64,000 nt of DNA, from the NCBI RefSeq assembly GCF_047228935.1, contig NZ_JBFEGG010000003.1:1-64000 (forward strand), in the 5' to 3' direction. Position numbers and translations under genes: made by a program. Shown in pieces: positions 52,633-62,241 of this stretch. The stretch comes from Ornithinibacillus sp047228935 (GTDB lineage Bacteria > Bacillota > Bacilli > Bacillales > Amphibacillaceae). Below the pieces are notes generated by a model. That model saw only the letters and a list, made by a program, of their open reading frames with translations, was not told where the DNA came from and searched no databases. Every line of letters starts with the position of its first letter. The stretch's first letter is position 1.

Positions 52633-53817
52633 TTGAAATGTTTAATTGTCACAACGTTAGAGCGACAAGTCTTATTATTTTTGGTTCCACATATTCAATT
52701 GTTACAGGAAATGGGCTACCAAATAACTATCGCGACTTCAATAGAGGATAGTGACTTACTTCAAGAAAAGCTACCCAATGTCTCTCTCCAACATATTTCC
52801 TTTTCACGAAAAATTCAAAGCGTATCAAATGTTCATGCTTTCTTTCAAATTAAAAGTTTATTTCGGCTGGAGTCCTTTGACTTCGTTCATGTACATTCCC
52901 CTATTGCATCTTTTGTTACAAGATTAGCAGCACCTAGTACAATCCCTATTGTCTATACTGCACATGGATTTCACTTTAATGAAAATGGCTCTAAATTTAG
53001 TAATCAAGTATTTTTTCTAGCGGAGAAATTTGCCGGAAAAAAAACCCAGCGTTTAATCGTCATGAATCAGGAAGATTATCAGAAGGCACAAGGTATCTTA
53101 GACAGTGGAAATATTCACTTCATACATGGTATTGGTGTTGATTCTAATTATTATAATCCAAAAAACATTTCACAGATTGATAGAGTAAATATGAAACAAA
53201 GCTTAGGAATAGTACAGAATAAATTAGTTATTACCCATCTTGCAGAATTTAATGAGAATAAACGACAAATGGATATAGTAAACGCAGCTGAACAATTAAA
53301 AGAAGTATACGAGGATTTTATCATCTTATTAGTCGGAGACGGGGAATTGTTAGATGATATTAAACGTGAGATAGCTCAAAGGGGGCTGACAGAATATGTT
53401 CGTTGTCTAGGCTTTCGTCAAGACATTCGAGCTATTCTAAGCATTACGGATGTTGGCTTGTTGGTCTCATTAAGAGAGGGGCTTCCTAAGTCGGTAATGG
53501 AAATGATGGCCATGGAAATTCCGATTGTAGCTACCGATATCCGAGGTAATAAAGAGCTAGTTCTTGATGGTGTCAATGGATTACGTATTCCAATTAAAAG
53601 TCCTCATAAGCTAATGAATGCACTGTCGATATTACTCAATCAACAAGATTTAAGAGAAGAGATGGGAGCTCATGGGAGACGGGAGGTTCTAGCGAAGTAT
53701 GACGTAAAGGTGATCCTCGAGAAAACGAGAATCGTTTATGAAAGCATCCAAGTAAATAAACCAATCAAAAGCGGTATTCGTACAGAGAAAATAAAAACAA
53801 TCAACCATACCGATTGA
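52633..53817 (+). CDS. Glycosyltransferase family 4 (EpsD-like)
   Basis: 394 residues. GT-B fold: N-terminal acceptor half with FDFVHVHSPIASFVTRLAAP and YTAHGFHFNENG, as in EpsD; the C-terminal donor half has LVGDGELLDDI, REGLPKSVMEMMAMEIPIVATDIRGNKELV, including the EX7E signature. It adds a sugar to the lipid-linked unit in the cytoplasm. TTG start with a GGGGGG site. Confidence 0.9.
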   Translation: MKCLIVTTLERQVLLFLVPHIQLLQEMGYQITIATSIEDSDLLQEKLPNVSLQHISFSRKIQSVSNVHAFFQIKSLFRLESFDFVHVHSPIASFVTRLAAPSTIPIVYTAHGFHFNENGSKFSNQVFFLAEKFAGKKTQRLIVMNQEDYQKAQGILDSGNIHFIHGIGVDSNYYNPKNISQIDRVNMKQSLGIVQNKLVITHLAEFNENKRQMDIVNAAEQLKEVYEDFIILLVGDGELLDDIKREIAQRGLTEYVRCLGFRQDIRAILSITDVGLLVSLREGLPKSVMEMMAMEIPIVATDIRGNKELVLDGVNGLRIPIKSPHKLMNALSILLNQQDLREEMGAHGRREVLAKYDVKVILEKTRIVYESIQVNKPIKSGIRTEKIKTINHTD

Positions 53818-53839
53818 TTGTAGCTAACGGTGGTGAATA

Positions 53840-54844
53840 ATGCTTAATAGAGGTAAATTTGTTATTTCGCTTGATTTTGAATTAAATTGGGGTGTTTTTG
53901 ACGTTTATAAATGTAATCAATACGAAAAGAATTTAATTGGTGCTAGAGAATCTATTCCAATGATGCTAAGTAAATTCAAAAAGTATAATATTCATGCCAC
54001 ATGGGCCATTGTCGGGTTCTTGTTTTTTTCGAATAAAGAATCCCTATTGCAGTGGATACCAAAAGAACAACCACTTTATAAGGAAGAAAGTTTGTCAGCC
54101 TATAAACATTTGCAGCATATTGGTGAAAATGAAGTGGAGGATCCGTATCATTTTGGGTTATCTTTAATCAATCATATTCGACGTTTTCCAAATCAGGAAA
54201 TTGCTTCACATACCTTTAGCCATTATTATTGTCTGGCCAAAGGGCAATACTCGCATACTTTTGAAGCTGATTTACAATCAGCCATCACCATTGCTGAACA
54301 GCATGGAATTTCTATCAAAACACTAATCTTCCCACGCAATCAGGTAAACCAGGATTATTTAAACGTATGTGAATCATACGGTTTAACTGCATATCGAGGT
54401 TGTGAGGAACATTGGTTATATCAAATAAAACAAGATTATGATGGAAAGATAAAACGAGCAATTAGGTTACTAGATAGCTATATAAACCTTTCGGGTCATC
54501 ATATCTATAACATGGCGGATTGGAAGCAAGAACGTTCTCTTGTTAATATTCCCTCTAGCCGATTTATGAGACCGTATTCCAAACAGCTAAAATTATTTGA
54601 AGGTTTAAAACTAAAACGAATTAAGACAAGTATGACAAAGGCTGCACTAGAAGGGAAGCTGTACCATCTTTGGTGGCATCCGCATAACTTTGGTGCGGAT
54701 CTCGAAAAAAATATAAAAATGCTTGAGCATATCTTAGAGCATTATTGCATGCTGAGAAATCAGTATGGAATGGAAAGTTTAACGATGCGGGAAGTAAGTG
54801 AACGTTTATCAAATAAAGCAATACCTGAAAGCCAAATTATATAG
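53840..54844 (+). CDS. Polysaccharide deacetylase-family (NodB-like) protein
   Basis: 334 residues. Carbohydrate esterase 4 motifs: SLDFELNWG (Asp, motif 1 with Glu in place of the second Asp), HTFSHYYC (motif 2, His-x3-His), FPRNQ (motif 3) and a late WWHPHNFG. No signal peptide, so it probably acts in the cytoplasm on a sugar precursor or lipid-linked unit. It lies between glycosyltransferase and polymerase genes. Confidence 0.85.
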   Translation: MLNRGKFVISLDFELNWGVFDVYKCNQYEKNLIGARESIPMMLSKFKKYNIHATWAIVGFLFFSNKESLLQWIPKEQPLYKEESLSAYKHLQHIGENEVEDPYHFGLSLINHIRRFPNQEIASHTFSHYYCLAKGQYSHTFEADLQSAITIAEQHGISIKTLIFPRNQVNQDYLNVCESYGLTAYRGCEEHWLYQIKQDYDGKIKRAIRLLDSYINLSGHHIYNMADWKQERSLVNIPSSRFMRPYSKQLKLFEGLKLKRIKTSMTKAALEGKLYHLWWHPHNFGADLEKNIKMLEHILEHYCMLRNQYGMESLTMREVSERLSNKAIPESQII

Positions 54845-54870
54845 AAAAAATAATAAATGTGGTGTTTACA

Positions 54871-56139
54871 ATGTTTTCTTCAAGAAAAATGGACTTCTTC
54901 CTAATCGGATTATTGGTATTTTGCTTACCAATTATGTTTCATCTGCAAGTAATCATTCAATTAAATGCTTCTATAAGCGATGTACTCATCATTTTTGTAT
55001 TACTTTGGGCCATAGCGAATAAAGAAAATCGAGGAATCATTGCAAGTGTACTGGCAAAATACCATCTGATTATCATTTATATTCTATTATTAATCTACTT
55101 TTGTTTGGTAAGTATGATCAACTATTTTACCAATATTTTTGTAGATTTTCCGTATGGTGTATCAGCTGTTTTGAAGCTATCGGTCAATTTTATGTATGTA
55201 TTTATATTTTTGGTCTATATCGAAAAATACAAAGAGAAAATTCTATTACATGTTTTACGCTGGTGGAAGTATACGGCATTGGTAGTTGCAATCATTTGTA
55301 TTGGGAGTGTTTTATTGTATCGCGTGGGTATCGATAATGGATTAACCCTACAAGGACGCGCGCTAGCGACCTTAAATGACCCAAATCTAGCAGCATTATA
55401 CTTAATCGTATCTCTATCTTTCATAGCTCTTTATTCGATTCTAAAACAGAAAAAAGTAACGATTAATCTATCCATGATTTTGGTTTTAGTTGCTCTTTTT
55501 ACTACCGCTTCACGTGGTGGCATTTTAAGTATTGTTCTTAGCGTTATGGCAGTTCTATTTATTGTTTTCATGGCAGGTAGAATGAAGGAACTTATTCTCT
55601 TTGTAAGCATTGCAATTATCGGTTGTCTGATTGTGTACTGGGTAAATTCTTATTCTAGCATGATTAGTTTTGCAGTGGAGAGAGTAACCAATATAGGATC
55701 CGAGGGAGATGGTACTTCTTACCGGGTGTTTTTATGGGAATCTGCCATTGAAATGTGGGTAAGAAACCCTATCATAGGTGTTGGAATTGGTCAATTCATT
55801 TCCTATTCGCCTGAGATATTTGGATATACCTTTTACAATATTCCACATAATACGTATTTAACCTTTTTGTCGGAGACTGGAATTTTAGGGTTTTGTGCCT
55901 TCATTTGGTTTCCGCTGTATCTCATTAGTAAACTGGTGACTGGTGTCGTAAGTAGCGGGAATAAGGTGTACTTCTATCTTCTAATTGGGCTGATTGCCAT
56001 TGCAATTCAAGCGATATCCATAAATATTGAAAACATCCGTTTTATTTGGCTATTTTTAACCATTGCTTTTGTATTCATTAGACATGTACCTAATCAGGGA
56101 ACTTTTTTATATGCGCAGCATCTGGAGGTGAAGAAATGA
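54871..56139 (+). CDS. O-antigen ligase/polymerase-like membrane protein
   Basis: About 422 residues with 11-12 membrane segments. Wzy_C type features: TASRGGILSIVLSVM, then a large loop with GTSYRVFLWESAIEMWVRNPIIGVGIGQF and IPHNTYLTFLSETGILGF. It polymerises repeat units outside the membrane. Start uncertain: ATG at 54871 is preferred, with GTG at 54859 as an alternative. It overlaps the next gene by 4 bases. Confidence 0.86.
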   Translation: MFSSRKMDFFLIGLLVFCLPIMFHLQVIIQLNASISDVLIIFVLLWAIANKENRGIIASVLAKYHLIIIYILLLIYFCLVSMINYFTNIFVDFPYGVSAVLKLSVNFMYVFIFLVYIEKYKEKILLHVLRWWKYTALVVAIICIGSVLLYRVGIDNGLTLQGRALATLNDPNLAALYLIVSLSFIALYSILKQKKVTINLSMILVLVALFTTASRGGILSIVLSVMAVLFIVFMAGRMKELILFVSIAIIGCLIVYWVNSYSSMISFAVERVTNIGSEGDGTSYRVFLWESAIEMWVRNPIIGVGIGQFISYSPEIFGYTFYNIPHNTYLTFLSETGILGFCAFIWFPLYLISKLVTGVVSSGNKVYFYLLIGLIAIAIQAISINIENIRFIWLFLTIAFVFIRHVPNQGTFLYAQHLEVKK

Positions 56140-56888
56140 AAGATAGCCTTTCCATACAAGATATTATACAAACCTTAAAAAAACGAAGTGTATTCATCAT
56201 TGGAATCACAATTGGATTAATTATTATTGCGGTAGTACTTAGCTACTATGTAATAGCACCTACGTATCAGTCTTCATCGCAGTTTATGGTTATTGAGCAA
56301 CAAAATGACAATATCCAATTTAGTATTAGTCAGATAGAAACTAATCTGGAGTTGATTAACACCTATATGGAGATTATTAATAGTCCATATATTCTTGAGC
56401 AGGTTATAGACGAATTAAATCTTTCGATAACTCCGGAAGAACTCAGGAAGGAACTTGATGTAACCAGTGGGGAGAATTCACAGGTAGTAACTGTATCTGC
56501 TATTGGGAAAAGTCCTGAGTCAGCAGCTTTGCTTACTAATACAGTCGTAGAACAGTTTCAACGTACAATTCCGGATATCATGAGGGTTGAAAATGTGTTG
56601 GTTTTATCGGAAGCAAAGCCTTCATTATCACGGGAACCCATTGCACCAAGGCCAATGATGAACATGATGATTGCAGCTTTTGTTGGAATTGCAACAGGTA
56701 TTGGGTTGGCATTATTTTTAGAGCTTTTAGATACGAAGGTGAAGGTGGAAAGAGATATTGAAGAATTAGGTATAGCTGTGTTAGGTGTCGTCTCTAACAT
56801 AAAAAATACTAAACGAACAAGAAACAGACGAAAAACAAGGCATGATATAAGAGAGGAGGGGAAGAGGCTAGATGCGCAGGAAGGTTGA
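56136..56888 (+). CDS. Wzz-type chain-length modulator (tyrosine kinase adaptor)
   Basis: 250 residues. Two membrane helices (about 20-42 and 172-195) flank an extracytoplasmic domain; the proline-rich SREPIAPRPMMNMMIAA motif precedes the second helix. The short cytoplasmic tail activates the separate kinase encoded next, as in CapA/CapB or EpsA/EpsB. It overlaps that kinase gene by 17 bases. Confidence 0.9.
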   Translation: MKDSLSIQDIIQTLKKRSVFIIGITIGLIIIAVVLSYYVIAPTYQSSSQFMVIEQQNDNIQFSISQIETNLELINTYMEIINSPYILEQVIDELNLSITPEELRKELDVTSGENSQVVTVSAIGKSPESAALLTNTVVEQFQRTIPDIMRVENVLVLSEAKPSLSREPIAPRPMMNMMIAAFVGIATGIGLALFLELLDTKVKVERDIEELGIAVLGVVSNIKNTKRTRNRRKTRHDIREEGKRLDAQEG

Positions 56889-57552
56889 AGAAAGACGAGG
56901 TAACCTTGTTACCATTGAACAAAAGAATAAGCAAAGCTCAGAGCAGTTTCGAAGCCTTAGGTCAAATATTCATTTTGCTTCCTTTAATAAGAGTATCAAA
57001 ACACTTGTGATTACTTCCCCCAGCCCAGGTGATGGAAAGACAATGACAGCGTCAAACCTTGCCATGGTATTTAGTCAAGAGGGAAAAAGGGTATTATTAG
57101 TAGATGCTGACTTACGGAAGCCCAGTGTTCATTATTTGTTCGGATTATCTAATCAATATGGTTTATGTAATCATCTTATCGGACAAAAGGATATTCATTC
57201 TATCATTACAAATGTGTATCCGAATTTAGAGATTATTACTAGTGGACTAACACCGCCAAATTCACCAGAACTACTTGGTTCTAAGCAAATGGATGAATTT
57301 ATTTCCGAGGTAAGAGAAGAGTATGATTTAGTGATTTTTGACACCCCACCTATTTTAGCAGTAACGGACGCTACTTTAGTTGCAAACCAGTGTGATGGGA
57401 CATTATTAGTTGTCCGAGTGAACAAAAATGAGGTGAAGGATGTTGCAAAGGTGAAAGAGCAACTTAATTTGGCAGGAGCTAATATACTTGGTGCTATTTT
57501 AAACGGAAAAAAACAAATGAAGAAAAATGATCATTATTATTATGGGAATTAA
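56872..57552 (+). CDS. BY-type tyrosine kinase (CpsD/EpsB-like)
   Basis: 226 residues. Walker A SPSPGDGKT, Walker A' LLVDADLRKP, Walker B VIFDTPPIL. The C-terminus has a tyrosine cluster (HYYYGN), the autophosphorylation site of this family. With the Wzz-type protein it controls polymer length and export. Confidence 0.92.
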   Translation: MRRKVEERRGNLVTIEQKNKQSSEQFRSLRSNIHFASFNKSIKTLVITSPSPGDGKTMTASNLAMVFSQEGKRVLLVDADLRKPSVHYLFGLSNQYGLCNHLIGQKDIHSIITNVYPNLEIITSGLTPPNSPELLGSKQMDEFISEVREEYDLVIFDTPPILAVTDATLVANQCDGTLLVVRVNKNEVKDVAKVKEQLNLAGANILGAILNGKKQMKKNDHYYYGN

Positions 57553-57574
57553 ATAGCTAAAGGGGATTAATGGT

Positions 57575-58408
57575 ATGTTAAGCGTTCGCTATAAGAGAGG
57601 GTTTCTTAGAATTTCAGAAAACATGGAATATGAACAAATGGAGAAATCAAGATCGATTGATGTTGCTTTATACTCAAATGTTATCTTTCCATTTGAAAAA
57701 CAGAATAATCCACTTGTAGATGTCAGAAAAATGAGCAAGATAGTCGTTCAGAAATGTAAAACTTTACTAATTGATCTGCATAAAACGGAAGATGAAATTT
57801 TTCAAGAGATTCATAAAAATACTATATATAAGATTAATAGAGCAATGAAAAGAGATCCGATTACGTATTCAGAGATAGAATCACCAACTGATAAGGATTT
57901 AGAGGTGTTTTGTTCGTTTTATAATAACTTTGCCAAACAAAAAAAAATCCCTCCTGCAAATCTAGAAAAACTTCAAGGATTAAGAAATCAACATTCGATT
58001 ATTTTATCTTATATAAAAGATGAAGAAGAAAGAATTCTTTGCTGTCACGTCCATTATTTTGTAAAGGACTCAGCTGTCTTGCTTTATTCTGCTTCTGGTC
58101 GATTTGATAATAAAGGAATGAAGAATTTAATTGGAAGAGCAAATCGTTATCTTCATTGGAGAGATATTTTAAAATTCAAGAATAGTGGTCTAAACTGGTA
58201 TAACTTTGGCGGATTATTTGTGGATCCATCAACAAGTGAAACGAATAGGATTAACCAATTTAAAAAGGAGTTTGGAGGTATAGAAGTAAACGAATGGAAG
58301 CTTGTTCATGCCTGTTCGCTAATAGGAAGAATAGTAGCTTTTGCTTACATGTGGAAGATTCGTAAAAGACCAGAATATCTAAGGGGAAAGATTGTTTATC
58401 AACCCTGA
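57575..58408 (+). CDS. FemAB/GNAT-like acyltransferase, tandem copy 1
   Basis: 277 residues. Core features: EIFQEIHKNTIYKINRA, HVHYFVKDSAVLLYSASGRF, IGRANRYLHWRDI, GLNWYNFGG and INQFKKEFGG. This resembles the FemAB/acetyltransferase-6 type fold used in peptidoglycan bridge and polysaccharide modification. The acceptor is unknown. It is a clear paralogue of the next gene. Confidence 0.75.
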   Translation: MLSVRYKRGFLRISENMEYEQMEKSRSIDVALYSNVIFPFEKQNNPLVDVRKMSKIVVQKCKTLLIDLHKTEDEIFQEIHKNTIYKINRAMKRDPITYSEIESPTDKDLEVFCSFYNNFAKQKKIPPANLEKLQGLRNQHSIILSYIKDEEERILCCHVHYFVKDSAVLLYSASGRFDNKGMKNLIGRANRYLHWRDILKFKNSGLNWYNFGGLFVDPSTSETNRINQFKKEFGGIEVNEWKLVHACSLIGRIVAFAYMWKIRKRPEYLRGKIVYQP

Positions 58409-58458
58409 ATGGAGTCTACTATTTTCCGAGAGGATAATGTGCTCCATAGAAAGAAAGG

Positions 58459-59298
58459 ATGGAAAATATGTTACAAGTTTCATATAATAGAGGATTTTTA
58501 AAAATGATTAATGGCTTTGAAGTAACCGATATTAATGAATGTAAGTCTGGGGATGCCGTGATCACTACTAATGTGATATTCCCTGGAAAACAGATAGAAT
58601 GTCATCTTCTTGAAGTAGCAGGAGTAATTTTAGTCGGTAAAACTTCCCTTATTGATATTGATAGGAAGGAAGAAGAAATCTTTGCTGATATTCATAAAAA
58701 TACAAGGTACAAAATTAACCGTGCTGAAAAACGTGATCCAATTCATTATCATGTAACAGACTTTCCTACGGATGATCAACTTCAACAATTTGTGGTATTC
58801 TTTAACAATTTTGCAAAGCATAAAAGAATTCAAGGAGCTAACCTAGAGAGATTAAAGTCTTTTCGAGATCAACATGCTATTGTTTTGTCCTATATTACAG
58901 ATAATCAAGAAAGGATACTATGTACACATATACACTATATCGTTAATGATTACAGTTGTTTACTATATTCGGCATCAGCAAGATTTGAAAATTCCCAAAT
59001 AAGAAATTTGATAGGAAGAGCGAATCGATACTTGCATTGGCAAGATATAAAACTAGCGAAAGCTAAAGGATTAAAATGGTATAACTTTGGTGGAATATCG
59101 ACGGACAAAAAGGATATTCCACATCAATCGATTAATCAATTTAAAATGGAATTCGGTGGGCAGTTGGTGGATGTTTTAACTAGAATGTATGGATCTACTG
59201 TTCTGGGAAAGTGTGCTGTTTTCCTTTATAAAATGAAAGCTAAAAATCGACCAGAGTATATATCTAAAGAAAATTTAACCGGACTTAGAAGTTATTAA
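58459..59298 (+). CDS. FemAB/GNAT-like acyltransferase, tandem copy 2
   Basis: 279 residues, collinear with the preceding protein (HKNTRYKINRAEKRDP, LLYSASARFENSQIRN, LIGRANRYLHWQDI, LKWYNFGG, INQFKMEFGG). The N-terminal 60 residues are the most divergent, suggesting different partners or substrates. The shared gene order and a 50-base gap point to local duplication. Confidence 0.75.
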   Translation: MENMLQVSYNRGFLKMINGFEVTDINECKSGDAVITTNVIFPGKQIECHLLEVAGVILVGKTSLIDIDRKEEEIFADIHKNTRYKINRAEKRDPIHYHVTDFPTDDQLQQFVVFFNNFAKHKRIQGANLERLKSFRDQHAIVLSYITDNQERILCTHIHYIVNDYSCLLYSASARFENSQIRNLIGRANRYLHWQDIKLAKAKGLKWYNFGGISTDKKDIPHQSINQFKMEFGGQLVDVLTRMYGSTVLGKCAVFLYKMKAKNRPEYISKENLTGLRSY

Positions 59299-59317
59299 AC
59301 CCTAGAGGATTTAAAAT

Positions 59318-60613
59318 ATGATGGGGTATAAGGAGAAAATCGTGATAATTGAAAAGTTACCTTTATGGAAGAACATGTCTTGGACAGTATTCGGGAATAT
59401 TTATTATTCTTTGTCACAATGGTTTATTCTTATCATTCTCGCGAAGTTAGGCACACCAGAACTAATGGGAATATACATGCTAGGTTTAGCGGTTACTGCA
59501 CCTATTATATTCTTTTTCGAAATGGACTTGCGCGTTATCCTAGTAACAGATGCAAAGAATAGTGTGGAGTTTAGTCATTATTTGGGTACTAGAATGATTT
59601 CCTTATTTTTGGCTATCACAACGATTTGTCTAATGTCCATCATATTCGATTATAAATTATTGACAACGTTTATTATTATCATTATTGGATTGGCAAAAGT
59701 TTCGGAATCTATTAGTGATATTATTCATGGACAATTACAGCGATTTGAGCGAATGGATTTTATATCGATATCACTAATTTTAAAAGGAACTTTAACCTTA
59801 TTGGTATTTTTACTTCTTCTTTTTTTTACAGAAAACTTAGTTATTGCAGTAATTGGTCAAGTAATCGTTTGGGTATTTGTACTTCTACTATTTGATCGAG
59901 TTGTATTAAAACGATATATCTCCACGAGACCACTGTTTCACTTACCAATTATGAAATCACTTCTAAGAATGGGTCTTCCACTAGGCGTTGTTACACTTCT
60001 TGTAACATTAAATACTAACCTACCCTTTTACTTTGTAGAATATTACTTAGGAAAAGAAGTGCTCGGTTTTTTCGGTGCGATTCTTTATTTATTATTTGCA
60101 GGTAATCGATTTGTTAATGCATTGAGGCAACCCACTATTCCTATTTTATCTAGTCTCTATGAAAAGAAAGCTGTAAAAGAGTTTAATCAATTTTTGATTA
60201 AATTAGTTTTAGTAGGATTTTTAATAGGTATTGTTGGGGTGATGCTTTCCTATTTCTTAGGAGAGTGGATTCTAACGATAATCTATTCTTCAGAATACAC
60301 TCTTTACAAGGATGAGTTTGTATTGGTAATGGTGTCGGGGGTTTTCTTATATCCACTAATGTTTCTAGATGCTGCTGTTGATTCCGCAAGATACTTTAAG
60401 ATTCAGCCATTTCTATCACTTTTTTGGATCATTATTAGTTTAATAACCGGCTTTATATTTATACCAACATATGGGGTAGTTGGTGCGGTCTATGTGGTAC
60501 TAGTTTCATCTATCATTCAATTTTTTACATACGTGTTTGTTTATCTATACATTTTAGCAAAAGCGAAGAAAACAGAGGAGCTCTGCCTTAATACTGAAGC
60601 ATTTCAAGAATGA
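59318..60613 (+). CDS. Wzx-type oligosaccharide flippase
   Basis: 431 residues with about 12 membrane segments, MATE/MOP-like polysaccharide exporter family: WTVFGNIYYSLSQWFILIILAKLG at the N-terminus, then EMDLRVILVTDAKN and IIGLAKVSESISDIIHGQLQRFERMDF. It flips lipid-linked repeat units to the outside. Two plausible starts: ATG 59318 (GAGGA) and GTG 59342 (AAGGAG at 6 bases). Confidence 0.88.
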   Translation: MMGYKEKIVIIEKLPLWKNMSWTVFGNIYYSLSQWFILIILAKLGTPELMGIYMLGLAVTAPIIFFFEMDLRVILVTDAKNSVEFSHYLGTRMISLFLAITTICLMSIIFDYKLLTTFIIIIIGLAKVSESISDIIHGQLQRFERMDFISISLILKGTLTLLVFLLLLFFTENLVIAVIGQVIVWVFVLLLFDRVVLKRYISTRPLFHLPIMKSLLRMGLPLGVVTLLVTLNTNLPFYFVEYYLGKEVLGFFGAILYLLFAGNRFVNALRQPTIPILSSLYEKKAVKEFNQFLIKLVLVGFLIGIVGVMLSYFLGEWILTIIYSSEYTLYKDEFVLVMVSGVFLYPLMFLDAAVDSARYFKIQPFLSLFWIIISLITGFIFIPTYGVVGAVYVVLVSSIIQFFTYVFVYLYILAKAKKTEELCLNTEAFQE

Positions 60614-60662
60614 AAGAGTAAACAGAAATGTCATATTAATTATGATGATGGGGGTGAAGCAA

Positions 60663-61724
60663 TTGTCCGTATTAGTAACAGGTGGTGCTGGCTATATAGG
60701 TACCCATATTTGTGTCGAATTACTTCAAGCTGGCTATGATGTAGTGGTCATCGATAATTTTTCTAATAGTAAGATGGAAGCACTAGACCGTGTAACAAGA
60801 ATTACTGGAAAGAAAATTAAAGTATATAAGGTAGACTTAATAGATAAGGAAAGTTTGTTACAGGTTTTTACTAATGAGAGTATTGAGTCTGTTATTCATT
60901 TAGCAGGATATAAATGCGTAAGTGAGTCTACTTCAACTCCATTAAAATACTATGCGAATAATATTACAGGGACAATTAATCTATGTGAGGTTATGCAGCG
61001 TTTTCATGTGACAAAACTAGTATTTAGTTCATCAGCAACCGTTTATGCTCCGACCACTCTGCATGAACCCATTTCAGAGGAACATATATTAGGAGCTATC
61101 AATCCATATGGACACACAAAACAAATGATTGAGGAAATCTTAAAAGGACTATACTACTCTGATCCTACCTGGAGCATCAGTGTTTTACGTTACTTTAACC
61201 CAGTAGGTGCCCATGAAAGTGGTCTAATAGGTGAAGATCCAAAGGGAATACCTAATAACTTAGTTCCATTTATCGCGAATGTCGCTATCGGTAAATTACC
61301 GATGCTTTTTATTTATGGAAACGACTATCCAACAAAGGACGGAACAGGGGTAAGGGATTATATTCATGTTGTAGATTTGGCGAAAGGGCACCTTTGTGCT
61401 CTTGAAAAAGTGACACAATCAATAGGTTTTGATACGTACAACTTAGGAACTGGAAAAGGTTATACAGTTTTGGAAATGATAAAGGCTTTTGAACAAGTAT
61501 CTAAAAGAAAAATTCCGTATAAAATTGTATCGCGTCGAAAGGGTGATGTCGCTATATGTTATGCAGATGTATCGAAGGCACGAGAGGAATTAAGTTGGAT
61601 GGCCAGGAAAAACGTAGTAGCAATGTGTGAAGATACATGGAGGTGGCAGCGGCTCAATCCAAATGGATATAGGAAAGGTCATCATCAAACCTATGAAAAA
61701 GAGGTAATTCTAAATGATTGGTAA
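60663..61724 (+). CDS. galE: UDP-glucose 4-epimerase
   Basis: 353 residues from TTG at 60663 (GGGGGTG site; MSVLVTGGAGYIG is the usual GalE start). NAD site TGGAGYIGTH, SSSATVYA, catalytic YGHTK, NPYGHTKQMIEEIL and later GDYPTKDGTGVRDYIHVVDL-type segment. It interconverts UDP-glucose and UDP-galactose for the polymer. It overlaps the SinR-like gene by 11 bases. Confidence 0.93.
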   Translation: MSVLVTGGAGYIGTHICVELLQAGYDVVVIDNFSNSKMEALDRVTRITGKKIKVYKVDLIDKESLLQVFTNESIESVIHLAGYKCVSESTSTPLKYYANNITGTINLCEVMQRFHVTKLVFSSSATVYAPTTLHEPISEEHILGAINPYGHTKQMIEEILKGLYYSDPTWSISVLRYFNPVGAHESGLIGEDPKGIPNNLVPFIANVAIGKLPMLFIYGNDYPTKDGTGVRDYIHVVDLAKGHLCALEKVTQSIGFDTYNLGTGKGYTVLEMIKAFEQVSKRKIPYKIVSRRKGDVAICYADVSKAREELSWMARKNVVAMCEDTWRWQRLNPNGYRKGHHQTYEKEVILNDW

Positions 61725-62067
61725 AAATCTAAAAAAAATAAGGTTAGTAAGGGGACTTAGCCTATCAGAGCTTGCTGAAAAATCATCTATTTCTAAATCA
61801 TATCTAAGTAATATCGAACGAAACTTAAATGAGAATCCTTCCATTCAGGTATTAGAAAGAATTTCAAAAGCATTACATGTCGATATTCAAACATTGGTAG
61901 ATAATAAGACGTCAACCAATGTTGAAATGGATATAGAATGGATGGATTTCATTGAAGAACTACGAAAGTTCGGAAATGAAAAAGAAAAAATTCAAGAACT
62001 ACGATCCATCATAGAATTTATAAAATGGAGGAAAGAAGTTTCAAGTACAGATAGGGATTTGGATTAA
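61714..62067 (+). CDS. sinR: SinR-like XRE-family repressor
   Basis: 117 residues. The HTH (about 5-60) reads LSLSELAEKSSISKSYLSNIERN then NPSIQVLERISKAL, very close to B. subtilis SinR including the recognition helix. The C-terminal part (about 72-108, WMDFIEELRKFG ... IIEFIKWRKE) corresponds to the SinR multimerisation/SinI-binding hook. It is the last gene of the exopolysaccharide operon and overlaps galE, so it is transcribed with the genes it probably represses. No sinI-like gene is nearby. Confidence 0.88.
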   Translation: MIGKNLKKIRLVRGLSLSELAEKSSISKSYLSNIERNLNENPSIQVLERISKALHVDIQTLVDNKTSTNVEMDIEWMDFIEELRKFGNEKEKIQELRSIIEFIKWRKEVSSTDRDLD

Positions 62068-62241
62068 TATATCAGTCTATTCCCAATCTTGGTAAACCTT
62101 GAATGGAATTAATATCCTTTTCTCCAGAACAATATATTGTCATTAACGATAGAAGGGGTTACGATTCTTCAAGTCTCTAATCTACATGGAAGGGAATTTG
62201 TGATAGAATAGAGAAAAAATAAAAAATTTGAGGGATACGTA

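Noticed and set aside
54798..55022. Plus-strand ORF overlapping the start of the polymerase gene in another frame
   Set aside because: Contained in the coding sequence of the deacetylase-like and polymerase genes with no independent ribosome site.
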